Source: Cepaea nemoralis
Lineage: Eukaryota; Mollusca; Gastropoda; Stylommatophora; Helicidae
DNA length: 64,000 nucleotides
NCBI GenBank assembly: GCA_014155875.1
Contig: JACEFZ010001371.1
Location: forward strand, 1-64,000
Direction: 5' to 3'
The notes under the pieces were generated by a model. That model searched no databases. It saw only the letters and a program-made list of their open reading frames with translations, and had not been told where the DNA came from. The position numbers and the translations under genes were made by a program. This document shows positions 21,562 through 34,300 of this stretch, piece after piece. Position 1 is the first letter of the stretch. Every line of letters begins with the position of its first letter.

Positions 21562-21768
21562 TCACTGTAGCTCGTGTTCTGCTGTCTCCACTACAACTGC
21601 TCTCCATCTGTCGCTAATCGTATGGGACGCCACTCGTAATTCACTACTGCCACTCTCAAACGGTCCAAGTGGAAACTCATTGAACATAGATGTAACGTTG
21701 TGGTGGAATCTAATTGAAAGCAAACATACGTCCGACTTGGTGTTGAAAGCTATGTGCTGTATCATGTA
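21562..21768 (-). CDS. Candidate exon of an unrecognised host gene (weak)
   Basis: On minus, an acceptor-like TTCTTCTGTTACAG is followed by an open frame of about 67 codons: YMIQHIAFNTKSDVCLLS, IRFHHNVTSMFNEFPLGPF, ESGSSELRVASHTISDRWR, then AVVVETAEHELQ and a stop. The composition is protein-like, but the only nearby donors (GTGACA overlapping the stop, or GTAAAG after it) are weak. The plus strand is also open here, which lowers the weight. No family is recognised. Confidence 0.25.
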   Translation of the reverse strand, partial: YMIQHIAFNTKSDVCLLSIRFHHNVTSMFNEFPLGPFESGSSELRVASHTISDRWRAVVVETAEHELQ

Positions 21769-21799
21769 CTGTAACAGAAGAACTGCCTTGTGTATATGA

Positions 21800-22261
21800 A
21801 ACTAACTGTGTGTGGGCGCTAATCTGTCCCGTGCCTGAATGACCCCAGTCCATCTAGTTCTCCTTCTAGTAGTCGCTTGTGACCCCTGTGACGCCGAGGT
21901 CACATGACAGTTGAGTGCTTCCCTGCTCTTGTGTCCAAATGACATTCATTAACTATTTATACACACTGGTATGTTATGTGCGCTCCAAGATTCCCCATGT
22001 TTATTTCAATGCTATGACAATACACATTCATTCATTTTCATTGGCACTTTGCCGTCTCCACAGAAGAGTTTGTTACATTGTGCTTCAAAAGGGCATAATA
22101 ATTACAACCCATGGCGGTAACGAATTGACTGGTCAGACTAATTCGCGCTGTAAATGTTCGCCCACAATGGATGCGTGTGAACACATGGTCATCTCCACCA
22201 TCACACACCATCTTACGTCTCACACTCAGTGTATGACCTATCTGCAATCATTTAATCCTTT
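21800..22261. other. Unassigned spacer
   Basis: No domain, repeat or splice-bounded frame stands out. Short open frames on both strands overlap, and none resembles a known protein. Confidence 0.5.
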
Positions 22262-23130
22262 GTCTTTATTCAATTTCTGATCTTTTCCCTCCTTGCAACA
22301 CGTTTAGTGGCGACTTGCTCCCAATGGGCATTATCAATGCCTGTGTCAATCATGTCCCCCTTACACACATCTTTGTATCGTAGTAGAGGCGGATCCCTAT
22401 ATCTCCTACCCATCTGTAATTCACCAAAAAAGACGTCATCCACCCTCCTAACGTGTCCTATCCATCGAAGAATGAGCATGGAATAAACCGTCACACAACC
22501 TGATCTTTTCAATTCTTCAGTATTTGTGATTTTGTCTTGCCACTTAGTACCAAGTAGTTGTCGCAGACACCGCATATGAAAGATGTTTAAACGTGTCTCT
22601 TGGTGTGATTAAGTTGTCCAGGCTTCACTGCCATAAAGAAAAGTACTAAGAACACAGGGTTGATAGACCAGGACTTTTGTTTTGGCAATAAGCTTCCTGT
22701 TCTCCCAGTCTCTTGTTTGTTAAGCTATTCATTGTTGTTACTGCCTTACCAATCCTGATACTGATTTCCTGATCTAGCGATAATGTTACTGTTTACATAT
22801 GATCCTAGTTGTGTAACATTGTCCTCTACGAGTATCTCATTTTCAGCGTCGTCAATAAAGGTTGATGGTACCCCATGTGCACCTTGTGACATACTCGGTG
22901 TCTTCTCTTTTGCTAATTGTTAAACCAAATTCAGAACAAGCATTGGAGAATGCAGATACTAGACGTTGTAGTTCTTCAGAGTGGGTCGTAACTGCAGCAT
23001 CATCTGCAAACAGCAACTCTCTGATCAGTATCCTCCTAATTTTGGTCTTGGCCTATGAGCATTGTAGAGGCCGCAATCTGAGTGTAGTGAATGTATATAC
23101 CACCACCCTGATCACGAAAGGCACATGTCA
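22262..23130 (-). pseudogene. LINE reverse transcriptase palm-to-C-terminus fragment
   Basis: On minus, from 23,130 downwards, the reading gives GIYIHYTQIAAST and, in a second frame, KTKIRRILIRELLFADDAA with the catalytic FADD box (about 22,994-23,012). It continues EELQRLVSAFSNACSEFGLT, FLYGSEAWTT and, in a clean 101-codon stretch (22,270-22,575), MRCLRQLLGTKWQDKI, LRWIGHVRRVDD and PPLLRYKDVCKGDM. This C-terminal pattern is common in invertebrate endonuclease-RT LINEs and differs from CR1-A. Several frameshifts and a stop make it a relic. The tail is not identified. Confidence 0.82.
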
Positions 23131-23239
23131 TTAGAAGACAATATACAACAACATATATAAATATATACACATACATAATAACGTATATATAAGCATACAC
23201 AATAATATACACACATGCATACACAATAACATACATACA

Positions 23240-26200
23240 GGTTCACATGAGAATACAACAAGATTACTCCATGTACACAACTGTGAAACCAACAAGATTA
23301 CCCCATGTAGAGAACTGAGAAAATAACAAGATTACCTCGTATACACAAATGGAAAACGAAAAGATTACCTCATGTACAGAACTGGAAAACAAAAAGATTA
23401 ACCCATGTAGAGAAATAAGAAAACAACAGGATTACCGCATGTACAGAAATAAGAAACCAACCATCAGGATTATCCCATTTTCAGAACTGAGAAACCAACA
23501 GGATTACCCCACGTAGAGAACTGAGAAAACAACAAGATCACCCAATGTACAAAACTGAGAAAACAACAAGATTACTCCATGTGGAGTAATAAGAAAATAA
23601 CAGGATTATCACATGTAGAGAACTAAGAAAACAACAGGATTACCCCATATAGAGAACTGAGAAAACAACAAGATAACCCCATGTAGAGAACTGAGAAAAC
23701 AACACGATTACACTATGTAGAGAACTGAGAAAACAACAGGATTACACTTAGAGAACTGAGAAAACAACAAGATTACACTATGTAGAGAACTGAGAATACA
23801 ACAGGATTACACTATGTAGAGAACTGAGAAAACAACAGGATTACACTATGTAGAGAACTGAGAAAACAACAAGATTACACTATGTAGAGAACTGAGAATA
23901 CAACAGGATTACACTATGTAGAGAACTGAGAAAACAACAGAATTACACTATGTAGAGAACTGAGAAAAATATAGGATTACACTATGTAGAGAACTGAGAA
24001 AATAACAGGATTACACTATGTAGAGAACTGAGAAAACAACAAGATAATCCCATGTAGAGAACTGAGAAAACAACAAGATAACCCCATGTAGAGAACTGAG
24101 AAAACAACAAGATAATCACATATAGAGAACTGAGAAAACAACAAGATTATCCCATGTAGAGAACTGAGAAAACAACAAGATAATCACATATAGAGAACTG
24201 AGAAAACAACAAGATTATCCCATGTAGAGAACTGAGAAAACATCAAGATAATCACATATAGAGAACTGAGAAAACAACAAGATTATCCCATGTAGAGAAC
24301 TGAGAAAACAACAAGATAACCCCATGTAGAGAACTGAGAAAACAACAAGATTATCCCATGTAGAGAACTGAGAAAACAACAAGATAACCCCACGTAGAGA
24401 ACTGAGAAAACAACAAGATAATCACATATAGAGAACTGAGAAAACAACAAGATTATCCCATGTAGAGAACTGAGAAAACAACAAGATAATCACATATAGA
24501 GAGCTGAGAAAACAACAAGATTATCCCATGTAGAGAACTGAGAAAACAACAAGATCTGTCTCTTATACACATCAATCACATATAGAGAACTGAGAAAACA
24601 ACAAGATTATCCCCATGTAGAGAACTGAGAAAACAACAAGATAATCACATATAGAGAACTGAGAAAACAACAAGATAATCCCCATGTAGAGAACTGAGAA
24701 AACAACAAGATAATCACATATAGAGAACTTAGAAAACAACAAGATTATCCCATATAGAGAACTGAGAAAACAACAAGATAATCACATATAGAGAACTGAG
24801 AAAAACAAGATTAATCCCATGTAGAGAACTGAGAAAACAACAAGATTACCCCATATAGAGAACTGAGAAAACAACAAGATAATCCCATGTAGAGAACTGA
24901 GAAAACAACAAGATAATCCCATATAGAGAACTGAGAAAACAACAAGATAATCCCATATAGAGAACTGAGAAAACAACAAGATAATCCCATGTAGAGAACT
25001 GAGAAAACAACAAGATAATCCCATGTAGAGAACTGAGAAAACAACAAGATAATCCCATATAGAGAACTGAGAAAACAACAAGATAATCACATATAGAGAA
25101 CTGAGAAAACAAGATAATCCCATGTAGAGAACTGAGAAAACAACAAGATAATCCCATATAGAGAACTGAGAAAACAACAAGATAATCCCATGTAGAGAAC
25201 TGAGAAAACAACAAGATAATCACATATAGAGAACTGAGAAAATAACAAGATTATCCCATGTAGAGAACTGAGAAAACATCAAGATAATCACATATAGAGA
25301 ACTGAGAAAACAAGATTATCCCATGTAGAGAACTGAGAAAACAACAAGATAACCCTATGTAGAGAACTGAGAAAACAACAAGATTATCCCATGTAGAGAA
25401 CTGAGAAAACAACAAGATTATCCCATGTAGAGAACTGAGAAAACAACAAGATAATCACATATAGAGAACTGAGAAAACAACAAGATTATCCCATGTAGAG
25501 AACTGAGAAAACAACAAGATAATCACATACAGAGAACTGAGAAAACAACAAGATTATCCCATGTAGAGAACTGAGAAAACAACAAGATAATCACATATAG
25601 AGAACTGAGAAAACAACAAGATTATCCCATGTAGAGAACTGAGAAAACAACAAGATAATCACATATAGAGAACTGAGAAAACAACAAGATAATCCCATGT
25701 AGAGAACTGAGAAAACAACAAGATAATCACATATAGAGAACTGAGAAAACAACAAGATTATCCCATATAGAGAACTGAGAAAACAACAAGATAATCACAT
25801 ATAGAGAACTGAGAAAACAAGATAATCCCATGTAGAGAACTGAGAAAACAACAAGATTACCCCATATAGAGAACTGAGAAAACAACAAGATAATCCCATG
25901 TAGAGAACTGAGAAAACAACAAGATAATCCCATGTAGAGAACTGAGAAAACAACAAGATAATCACATATAGAGAACTGAGAAAACAACAAGATAATCCCA
26001 TGTAGAGAACTGAGAAAACAACAAGATAATCCCATGTAGAGAACTGAGAAAACAACAAGATAATCACATATAGAGAACTGAGAAAACAACAAGATAATCC
26101 CATGTAGAGAACTGAGAAAACAACAAGATAATCACATATAGAGAACTGAGAAAACAACAAGATAATCACATATAGAGAACTGAGAAAACAACAAGATAAT

Positions 26201-26657
26201 CACATATAGAGAACTGAGAAAACAACAAGATAATCACATATAGAGAACTGAGAAAACAACAAGATAATCACATATAGAGAACTGAGAAAACAACAAGATA
26301 ATCACATATAGAGAACTGAGAAAACAACAAGATAATCCCACGTAGAGAACTGAGAAAACAACAAGATAATCCCATGTAGAGAACTGAGAAAACAACAAGA
26401 TAATCCCATGTAGAGAACTGAGAAAACAACAAGATAATCCCCCGTAGAGAACTGAGAAAACAACAAGATAACCCCATGTAGAGAACTGAGAAAACAACAA
26501 GATAATCACATATAGAGAACTGAGAAAACAACCAGATAACCCCATGTAGAGAACTGAGAAAACAACAAGATAATCACATATAAAGAACTGAGAAAACAAC
26601 CAGATAACCCCATGTAGAGAACTGAGAAAACAACAGGATTACCCCATATAGAGAACT
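23240..26657. repeat. 34-bp satellite, left segment
   Basis: Left part of the giant array with unit AACTGAGAAAACAACAAGAT followed by AATCCCATGTAGAG. The first 450 bp (23,240-23,700) are strongly diverged, the next 350 bp carry mainly the ATTACACTATG variant, and from about 24,030 two variants dominate: AATCACATATAG and (A/T)ATCCCATGTAG. The segment ends in ATAGAGAACT, which is repeated on the right side of the 1.65-kb insertion. Frames on minus with a 34-residue period (LLFSQFS.. WDYLVVFSVLYMG) are a consequence of a unit length of 34. Confidence 0.97.
24556..24573 (-). other. Tn5 mosaic end / Nextera adapter remnant
   Basis: The plus sequence CTGTCTCTTATACACATC is 18 of the 19 bases of the Tn5 transposase mosaic end (read as AGATGTGTATAAGAGACAG on the other strand), which is also the core of Nextera library adapters. 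It is inserted exactly between AAGAT and AATCACATATAG of a satellite unit, with no other change, and matches no other unit of the array. A natural Tn5-family element would carry far more sequence. The likely origin is an untrimmed adapter or mate-pair junction built into the assembly. Confidence 0.9.
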
Positions 26658-28021
26658 TCTTCTTCTTCTTTTCGTTCATCCGGAGTGTTTTTTCAGATGT
26701 GATTGCGGTGTGTCTGTTATGAGCCCTTGTGCTGAAACCCGTAGGCCAACACATCGACTTTAGCGTGCTTTTTTGACCAGGTAGCATTCCTGGGAGACTC
26801 TCACTTTTGTAGTGCCATCTGCAACCATGCTGGCCAAGGTTGAACGGTCGAAGACAACGGTCATCCCTCAAAGGAAGGCAGGGACTGTCCATAGCATTTT
26901 CCGCCATCCAAGGTTGCTTCCATAGTTGCAGGGCCGACACATAGCGCCCTGGTTCTGGGCTCACCGAGGGGATCGTCACGTCCTGCTCATGGCTGCTTTA
27001 AATCCTCATTTCAATATATTGGTCATTTCGTTTCCCCGGGTCATTCCCGCACAAACCAGACAGGTTTGCATACGGCATCCACTCAGCGAGTTTTCGGACA
27101 TGTGCTTGTCGTTGCGCCCATCAGAGCTTTTCCAGGCACAACAGACATTCGGAAAACTACCCAGTCAGAGCTGTTCCGAACAAGAGCGGCATTCGGAAAC
27201 TAGGTAGTCAGAGCTGTTCCTAGCACGGGAGACATTCGGACGAGACATTTCACTCGGACGTAACTGCGTAGTGTCAATTTTTAGTTTGCCACCCGTAGGA
27301 CGACACTTCCGACTTCAGCGGGCATTTTTTAATGAGGTTAGCCTTCCTCTGGTTTCGAGGCACGTTGGACTGTTGTGATGTCGCTAACATCTCAGCTGGT
27401 CAAGATAGAACGATGAACGACATCGTGGTCGGCCCTCAAGGGAAGGCAGGGGCAGACCATGAGCATTCCCTCGCTATCTAAGGAGGCTTCCATAATTGCA
27501 GAGCCGGCACATATTGCTCTGTGACTGGGCTCACCCGAGGAGTTGCCACGTCCTGCTCATGGCTGCTTTAGTTCCTCACTTCAATGTGTTGGGCAACTCG
27601 TTTGCCACTGATCGCTCAAGCACACACCAGGGACGGTCAGACTGCAAGCGACACCCACTCGGTAAGCTTTTGCTTTTGACTTCGGACCACGCAATAGGTT
27701 CGCTCGCCGTGCGTTCCATTTTGCGTCATTGGGACGTTCTTCCACTTTTGTCTACACTCTCTATGAGTTAGATACAGTTTTCGCAGAAGTTTTCTTCGAC
27801 TGGGTCACTTTTTTGACTTTTTGTACTCGCTCACGAGGTAGGCTACTTGTGCTGCCGGCTCAGCGCCTTACCTTCGTGCAACGTGAACGAGAAACGGCCA
27901 GGCCCTCTCATCCGGGAATCTCTCATATCCCCCAGCTGAGAGCCTTCGAACTTCTATCAGACCTGAGCATGTAGCTTGCTCAGTATCACGCCTTTATTTT
28001 TCGAAAGGTGGCTATCGGCCC

Positions 28022-28083
28022 GGCTCTCAGGTCCGAGGGTTTGTGGCTTAGAGGCGTTCAGCCACAGCCCTCGACAGGGAGCC
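28022..28083 (-). ncRNA. 28S rRNA 3'-region-like hairpin
   Basis: On minus the stretch reads GGCTC, spacer, CGAGGG, CT, GTGGCT, loop GAACGCCTCTA, AGCCAC, AAA, CCCTCG, spacer, GAGCC: three nested stems of 5, 6 and 6 bp. The inner stem and loop, CTGAACGCCTCTAAG, equal the very conserved hairpin near the 3' end of eukaryotic 28S rRNA (GACTGAACGCCTCTAAGTC), with a compensatory U-A to C-G-type change in the stem. The following CCTGAGA..C..CGATA also recalls 28S. The surrounding sequence is not 28S. It is an rRNA-like module inside a mobile element, not a functional rRNA gene. Confidence 0.55.
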
Positions 28084-28210
28084 TTTAGTGTTTTGTCCGG
28101 ACCAAGAACTTCTGCCTTCGTGCGCCTGATTTAAATTTTAGACTGCTATCCTCAGTCTCACCTGCAAAGCAGTAGGTTGTGTCTCTCTTAGTCTGGTCCC
28201 TATCCCATAA

Positions 28211-28311
28211 GCTGTCCGATATGTAGTTTTTCATCCATCAGCAAGCAAATGGGGTCGATGGGACACGCAAGCTCCCCCACCACGTCAAGGTGGAGACACA
28301 TCGGGGGAGAA
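28211..28311 (-). ncRNA. Candidate HDV-like self-cleaving ribozyme at element 5' end
   Basis: On minus the element opens with CTCCCCC (28,309-28,303), which pairs with GGGGGAG (28,278-28,272) to give a 7-bp P1. Between them lies the hairpin CCAC-CTTGAC-GTGG (28,293-28,280), in the position of P3. GATGTGT (28,302-28,296) can pair with ACATATC (28,224-28,218) as P2, with one G-U. CCATC/GATGG within the remaining gap could be P4. This order fits the nested double pseudoknot of HDV-like ribozymes known from 5' ends of R2 and L1Tc-type LINEs. The usual catalytic C-N-R-A before the P2 3' strand is not clearly present, so activity is uncertain. Confidence 0.35.
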
Positions 28312-31300
28312 ATAGAGAACTGAGAAAACAACAAGATACCCCCATATAGAGAACTGAGAAAACAACAAGATAATCACATATAGAGAACTGAGAAAACAAC
28401 AAGATTATCCCATGTAGAGAACTGAGAAAACAACAAGATAATCACATATAGAGAACTGAGAAAACATCAAGATTACCCCATGTAGAGAACTGAGAAAACA
28501 ACAAGATAATCCCATGTAGAGAACTGAGAAAACAACAAGATAACCCCATGTAGAGAACTGAGAAAACAACAAGATAATCACATATAGAGAACTGAGAAAA
28601 CAACCAGATAACCCCATGTAGAGAACTGAGAAAACAACAAGATAATCACATATAGAGAACTGAGAAAACAACAAGATTATCCCATGTAGAGACCTAAGAA
28701 AACAACAAGATAACTCCATGTAGAGAACTGAGAAAACAACAGGATTACCCCATATAGAGAACTGAGAAAACAACAAGATAACCCCATGTGGAGAACTGAG
28801 AAAACAACAGGATTACCCCATATAGAGAACTGAGAAAACAACAAGATAATCACATGTAGAGAACTAAGAAATAAACAGGATTACCCCATGTAGAGAACTG
28901 AGAAAATAACAAGATTATCCCATGTAGAGAACTGAGAAAACATCAAGATAATCACATATAGAGAACTGAGAAAACAACAAGATTATCCCATGTAGAGAAC
29001 TGAGAAAACAACAAGATAACCCTATGTAGAGAACTGAGAAAACAACAAGATTATCCCATGTAGAGAACTGAGAAAACAACAAGATAACCCCACGTAGAGA
29101 ACTGAGAAAACAACAAGATAATCACATATAGAGAACTGAGAAAACACGAAGATTATCCCATGTAGAGAACTGAGAAAACAACAAGATTATCCCATGTAGA
29201 GAACTGAGAAAACAACAAGATAATCACATATAGAGAACTGAGAAAACAACAATATTATCCCATGTAGAGAACTGAGAAAACACAAGATAATCACATATAG
29301 AGAACTGAGAAAACAACAAGATTATCCCATGTAGAGAACTGAGAAAACAACAAGATAACCCTATGTAGAGAACTGAGAAAACAACAAGATTATCCCATGT
29401 AGAGAACTGAGAAAACAACAAGATAACCCCACGTAGAGAACTGAGAAAACAACAAGATAATCACATATAGAGAACTGAGAAAACACGAAGATTATCCCAT
29501 GTAGAGAACTGAGAAAACAACAAGATTATCCCATGTAGAGAACTGAGAAAACAACAAGATAATCACATATAGAGAACTGAGAAAACAACAAGATTACCCC
29601 ATGTAGAGAACTGAGAAAACAACAAGATAATCACATATAGAGAACTGAGAAAACGACAAGATAATCACATATAGAGAACTTAGAAATCAACAAGATTATC
29701 TCATATAGAGAACTGAGAAAACAACAAGATAATCACATATAGAGAACTGAGAAAACAACAAGATAATCCCATGTAGAGAACTGAGACAACAAAAAGATTA
29801 CCCCATATAGAGAACTGAGAAAACAACAAGATAATCCCATGTAGAGAACTGAGAAAACAACAAGATAATCCCATGTAGAGAACTGAGAAAACAACAAGAT
29901 AATCACATATAGAGAACTGAGAAAACAACAAGATAATCCCATGTAGAGAACTGAGAAAACAACAAGATAATTCCACGTAAAGAACTGAGAAAACAACAAG
30001 ATAATCCCATGTAGAGAACTGAGAAAACAACAAGATAATCACATATAGAGAACTGAGAAAACAACAAGATAATCCCACGTAGAGAACTGAGAAAACGACA
30101 AGATAATCCCATGTAGAGAACTGAGAAAACAACAAGATAATCACATATAGAGAACTGAGAAAACAACAAGATAATCACATATAGAGAACTGAGAAAACAA
30201 CAAGATAATCCCATATAGAGAACTGAGAAAACAACAAGATAATCCCATGTAGAGAACTGAGAAAACAACAAGATAATTCCACGTAAAGAACTGAGAAAAC
30301 AACAAGATAATCCCATGTAGAGAACTGAGAAAACAACAAGATAATCACATATAGAGAACTGAGAAAACAACAAGATAATTCAATATAGAGAACTGAGAAA
30401 ACAACAAGATCATCACATATAGAGAACTGAGAAAACAACAAGATAATCACATATAGAGAACTGAGAAAACAACAAGATAATCACATATAGAGAACTGAGA
30501 AAACAACAAGATAATCACATATAGAGAACTGAGAAAACAACAAGATAATCACATATAGAGAACTGAGAAAACAACAAGATAATCCCACGTAGAGAACTGA
30601 GAAAACAACAAGATAATCCCATGTAGAGAACTGAGAAAACAACAAGATAATCCCATGTAGAGAACTGAGAAAACAACAAGATAATCCCACGTAGAGAACT
30701 GAGAAAACAACAAGATAACCCCATGTAGAGAACTGAGAAAACAACAAGATAATCACATATAGAGAACTGAGAAAACAACAAGATAACCCCATGTAGAGAA
30801 CTGAGAAAACAACAAGATAATCACATATAGAGAACTGAGAAAACAACAAGATTATCCCATGTAGAGAACTAAGAAAACAACAAGATAACCCCATGTAGAG
30901 AACTGAGAAAACAACAGGATTACCCCATATAGAGAACTGAGAAAACAACAAGATAACCCCATATAGAGAACTGAGAAAACAACAAGATAATCACATATAG
31001 AGAACTGAGAAAACAACAAGATAACCCCATGTAGAGAACTGAGAAAACAACAAGATAATACCATGTAGAGAACTGAGAAAACAACAAGATAATCCCATGT
31101 AGAGAACTGAGAAAACAACAAGATAATCCCACGTAGAGAACTGAGAAAACAACACGATAACCCCATGTAGAGAACTGAGAAAACAACAAGATAATCACAT
31201 ATAGAGAACTGAGAAAACAACCAGATAACCCCATGTAGAGAACTGAGAAAACAACAAGATAATCACATATAGAGAGCTGAGAAAACAACAAGATTATCCC

Positions 31301-34300
31301 ATGTAGAGAACTAAGAAAACAACAAGATAACCCCATGTAGAGAACTGAGAAAATAACAAGATTATCCCATGTAGAGAACTGAGAAAACATCAAGATAATC
31401 ACATATAGAGAACTGAGAAAACAGCAAGATTCTCCCATGTAGAGAACTGAGAAAACAACAAGATTATCCCATGTAGAGAACTGAGAAAACAACAAGATAA
31501 TCATATATAGAGAACTGAGAAAACAACAAGATAATCACATATAGAGAACTTAGAAATCAACAAGATTATGTCATATAGAGAACTGAGAAAACAACAAGAT
31601 AATCACATATAGAGAACTGAGAAAACAACAAGATAATCCCATGTAGAGAACTGAGACAACAACAAGATTACCCCATATAGAGAACTGAGAAAACAACAAG
31701 ATAATCCCATGTAGAGAACTGAGAAAACAACAAGATAATCCCATGTAGAGAACTGAGAAAACAACAAGATAATCACATATAGAGAACTGAGAAAACAAGA
31801 AGATTATCCCATGTAGAGAACTGAGAAAACAACAAGATAATCACATATAGAGAATTGAGAAAACAACAAGATTACCCCATGTAGAGAACTGAGAAAACAA
31901 CAAGCTAATCACATATAGAGAACTGAGAAAACAACAAGATAATCCCATGTAGAGAACTGAGAAAACAACAAGATAATCACATATAGAGAACTGAGAAAAC
32001 AACAAGATAATCCCATGTAGAGAACTGAGAAAACGACAAGATAATCCCATGTAGAGAACTGAGAAAACAACAAGATAATCACATATAGAGAACTGAGAAA
32101 ACAACAAGATAATCACATATAGAGAACTGAGAAAACAACAAGATAATCCCATCTAGAGAACTAAGAAAACAACAAGATAATCCCATGTAGAGAACTGAGA
32201 AAACAACAAGATAATTCCACGTAAAGAACTGAGAAAACAACAAGATAATCCCATGTAGAGAACTGAGAAAACAACAAGATAATCACATATAGAGAACTGA
32301 GAAAACAACAAGATAATTCCATATAGAGAACTGAGAAAACAACAAGATCATCACATATAAAGAACTGAGAAAACAACAAGATAATCACATATAGAGAACT
32401 GAGAAAACAACAAGATAATCACATATAGAGAACTGAGAAAACAACAAGATAATCACATATAGAGAACTGAGAAAACAACAAGATAATCACATATAGAGAA
32501 CGAGAAAACAACAAGATAATCCCACGTAGAGAACTGAGAAAACAACAAGATAATCCCATGTAGAGAACTGAGAAAACAACAAGATAATCCCATGTAGAGA
32601 ACTGAGAAAACAACAAGATAATCCCACGTAGAGAACTGAGAAAACAACAAGATAACCCCATGTAGAGAACTGAGAAAACAACAAGATAATCACATATAGA
32701 GAACTGAGAAAACAACCAGATAACCCCATGTAGAGAACTGAGAAAACAACCAGATAATCACATATAGAGAACTGAGAAAACAACAAGATTATCCCATGTA
32801 GAGAACTAAGAAAACAACAAGATAACCCCATGTAGAGAACTGAGAAAACAACAGGATTACCCCATATAGAGAACTGAGAAAACAACAAGATAACCCCATA
32901 TAGAGAACTGAGAAAACAACAAGATAATCACATATAGAGAACTTAGAAAACAACAAGATAACCCCATGTAGAGAACTGAGAAAATAACAAGATAATCCCA
33001 TGTAGAGAACTGAGAAAACAACAAGATAATCCCATGTAGAGAACTGAGAAAACAACAAGATAATCCCACGTAGAGAACTGAGAAAACAACAAGATAATCC
33101 CATGTAGAGAACTGAGAAAACAACAAGATAATCACATATAGAGAACTGAGAAAACAACCAGATAACCCCATGTAGAGAACTGAGAAAACAACAAGATAAT
33201 CACATATAGAGAACTGAGAAAACAACAAGATTATCCCATGTAGAGAACTGAGAAAACAACAAGATAATCACATATAGAGAACTGAGAAAACAACAAGATT
33301 ACCCCATGTAGAGAACTGAGAAAACAACAAGATAATCACATATAGAGAACTGAGAAAACAACAAGATAATCCCATGTAGAGAACTGAGAAAACAACAAGA
33401 TAATCACATATAGAGAACTGAGAAAACAACAAGATAATCCCATGTAGAGAACTGAGAAAACAACAAGATAATCCCATGTAGAGAACTGAGAAAACAACAA
33501 GATAATCACATATAGAGAACTGAGAAAACAACAAGATAATCACATATAGAGAACTGAGAAAACAACAAGATAATCCCATGTAGAGAACTGAGAAAACAAC
33601 AAGATAATCCCATGTAGAGAACTGAGAAAACAACAAGATAATCCCACGTAGAGAACTGAGAAAACAACAAAATAATCCCATGTAGAGAACTGAGAAAACA
33701 ACAAGATAATCACATATAGAGAACTGAGAAAACAACAAGATAATTCCATATAGAGAACTGAGAAAACAACAAGATAATCACATATAGAGAACTGAGAAAA
33801 CAACAAGATAATCACATATAGAGAACTGAGAAAACAACAAGATAATCACATATAGAGAACTGAGAAAACAACAAGATAATCACATATAGAGAACTGAGAA
33901 AACAACAAGATAATCACATATAGAGAACTGAGAAAACAACAAGATAATCCCACTATAGAGAACTGAGACAACCACAAGATAATCCCATGTAGAGAACTGA
34001 GAAAACAACAAGATAATCCCATGTAGAGAACTGAGAAAACAACAAGATAATCCCACGTAGAGAACTGAGAAAACAACAAGATAACCCCATGTAGAGAACT
34101 GAGAAAACAACAAGATAATCACATATAGAGAACTGAGAAAACAACCAGATAACCCCATGTAGAGAACTGAGAAAACAACCAGATAATCACATATAGAGAA
34201 CTGAGAAAACAACAAGATTATCCCATGTAGAGAACTAAGAAAACAACAAGATAACCCCATGTAGAGAACTGAGAAAACAACAGGATTACCCCATATAGAG

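Larger units (their letters stand above)
26658..28311 (-). mobile_element. 1.65-kb non-coding retroposon-like insertion in the satellite
   Basis: Unique sequence interrupts the 34-bp array and is flanked by ATAGAGAACT on both sides (26,648-26,657 and 28,312-28,321), consistent with a 10-bp target duplication, though the array itself supplies this string. Read on minus, it starts with a fold resembling the 5' ribozyme of some LINEs (28,311 downwards), has a 28S-like hairpin (28,083-28,022) and ends in GAAAAGAAGAAGAAGA, a GAA-type tail. An internal segment is imperfectly duplicated with an offset of about 570 bp (26,740-27,050 against 27,300-27,620). No long frame exists. Parts match 60,090-60,260 in reverse complement. 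It looks like a non-autonomous retroposon. Confidence 0.65.

Noticed and set aside
24556..24573. A genuine Tn5-family transposon end
   Set aside because: No transposase, no IS50 sequence beyond the mosaic end and no 9-bp target duplication; an adapter remnant explains it better.
28022..28083. A fragment of a functional rDNA unit or an R2-type insertion in rDNA
   Set aside because: Only the hairpin and a few following words recall 28S; the wider flanks are not rRNA and the surroundings are satellite.
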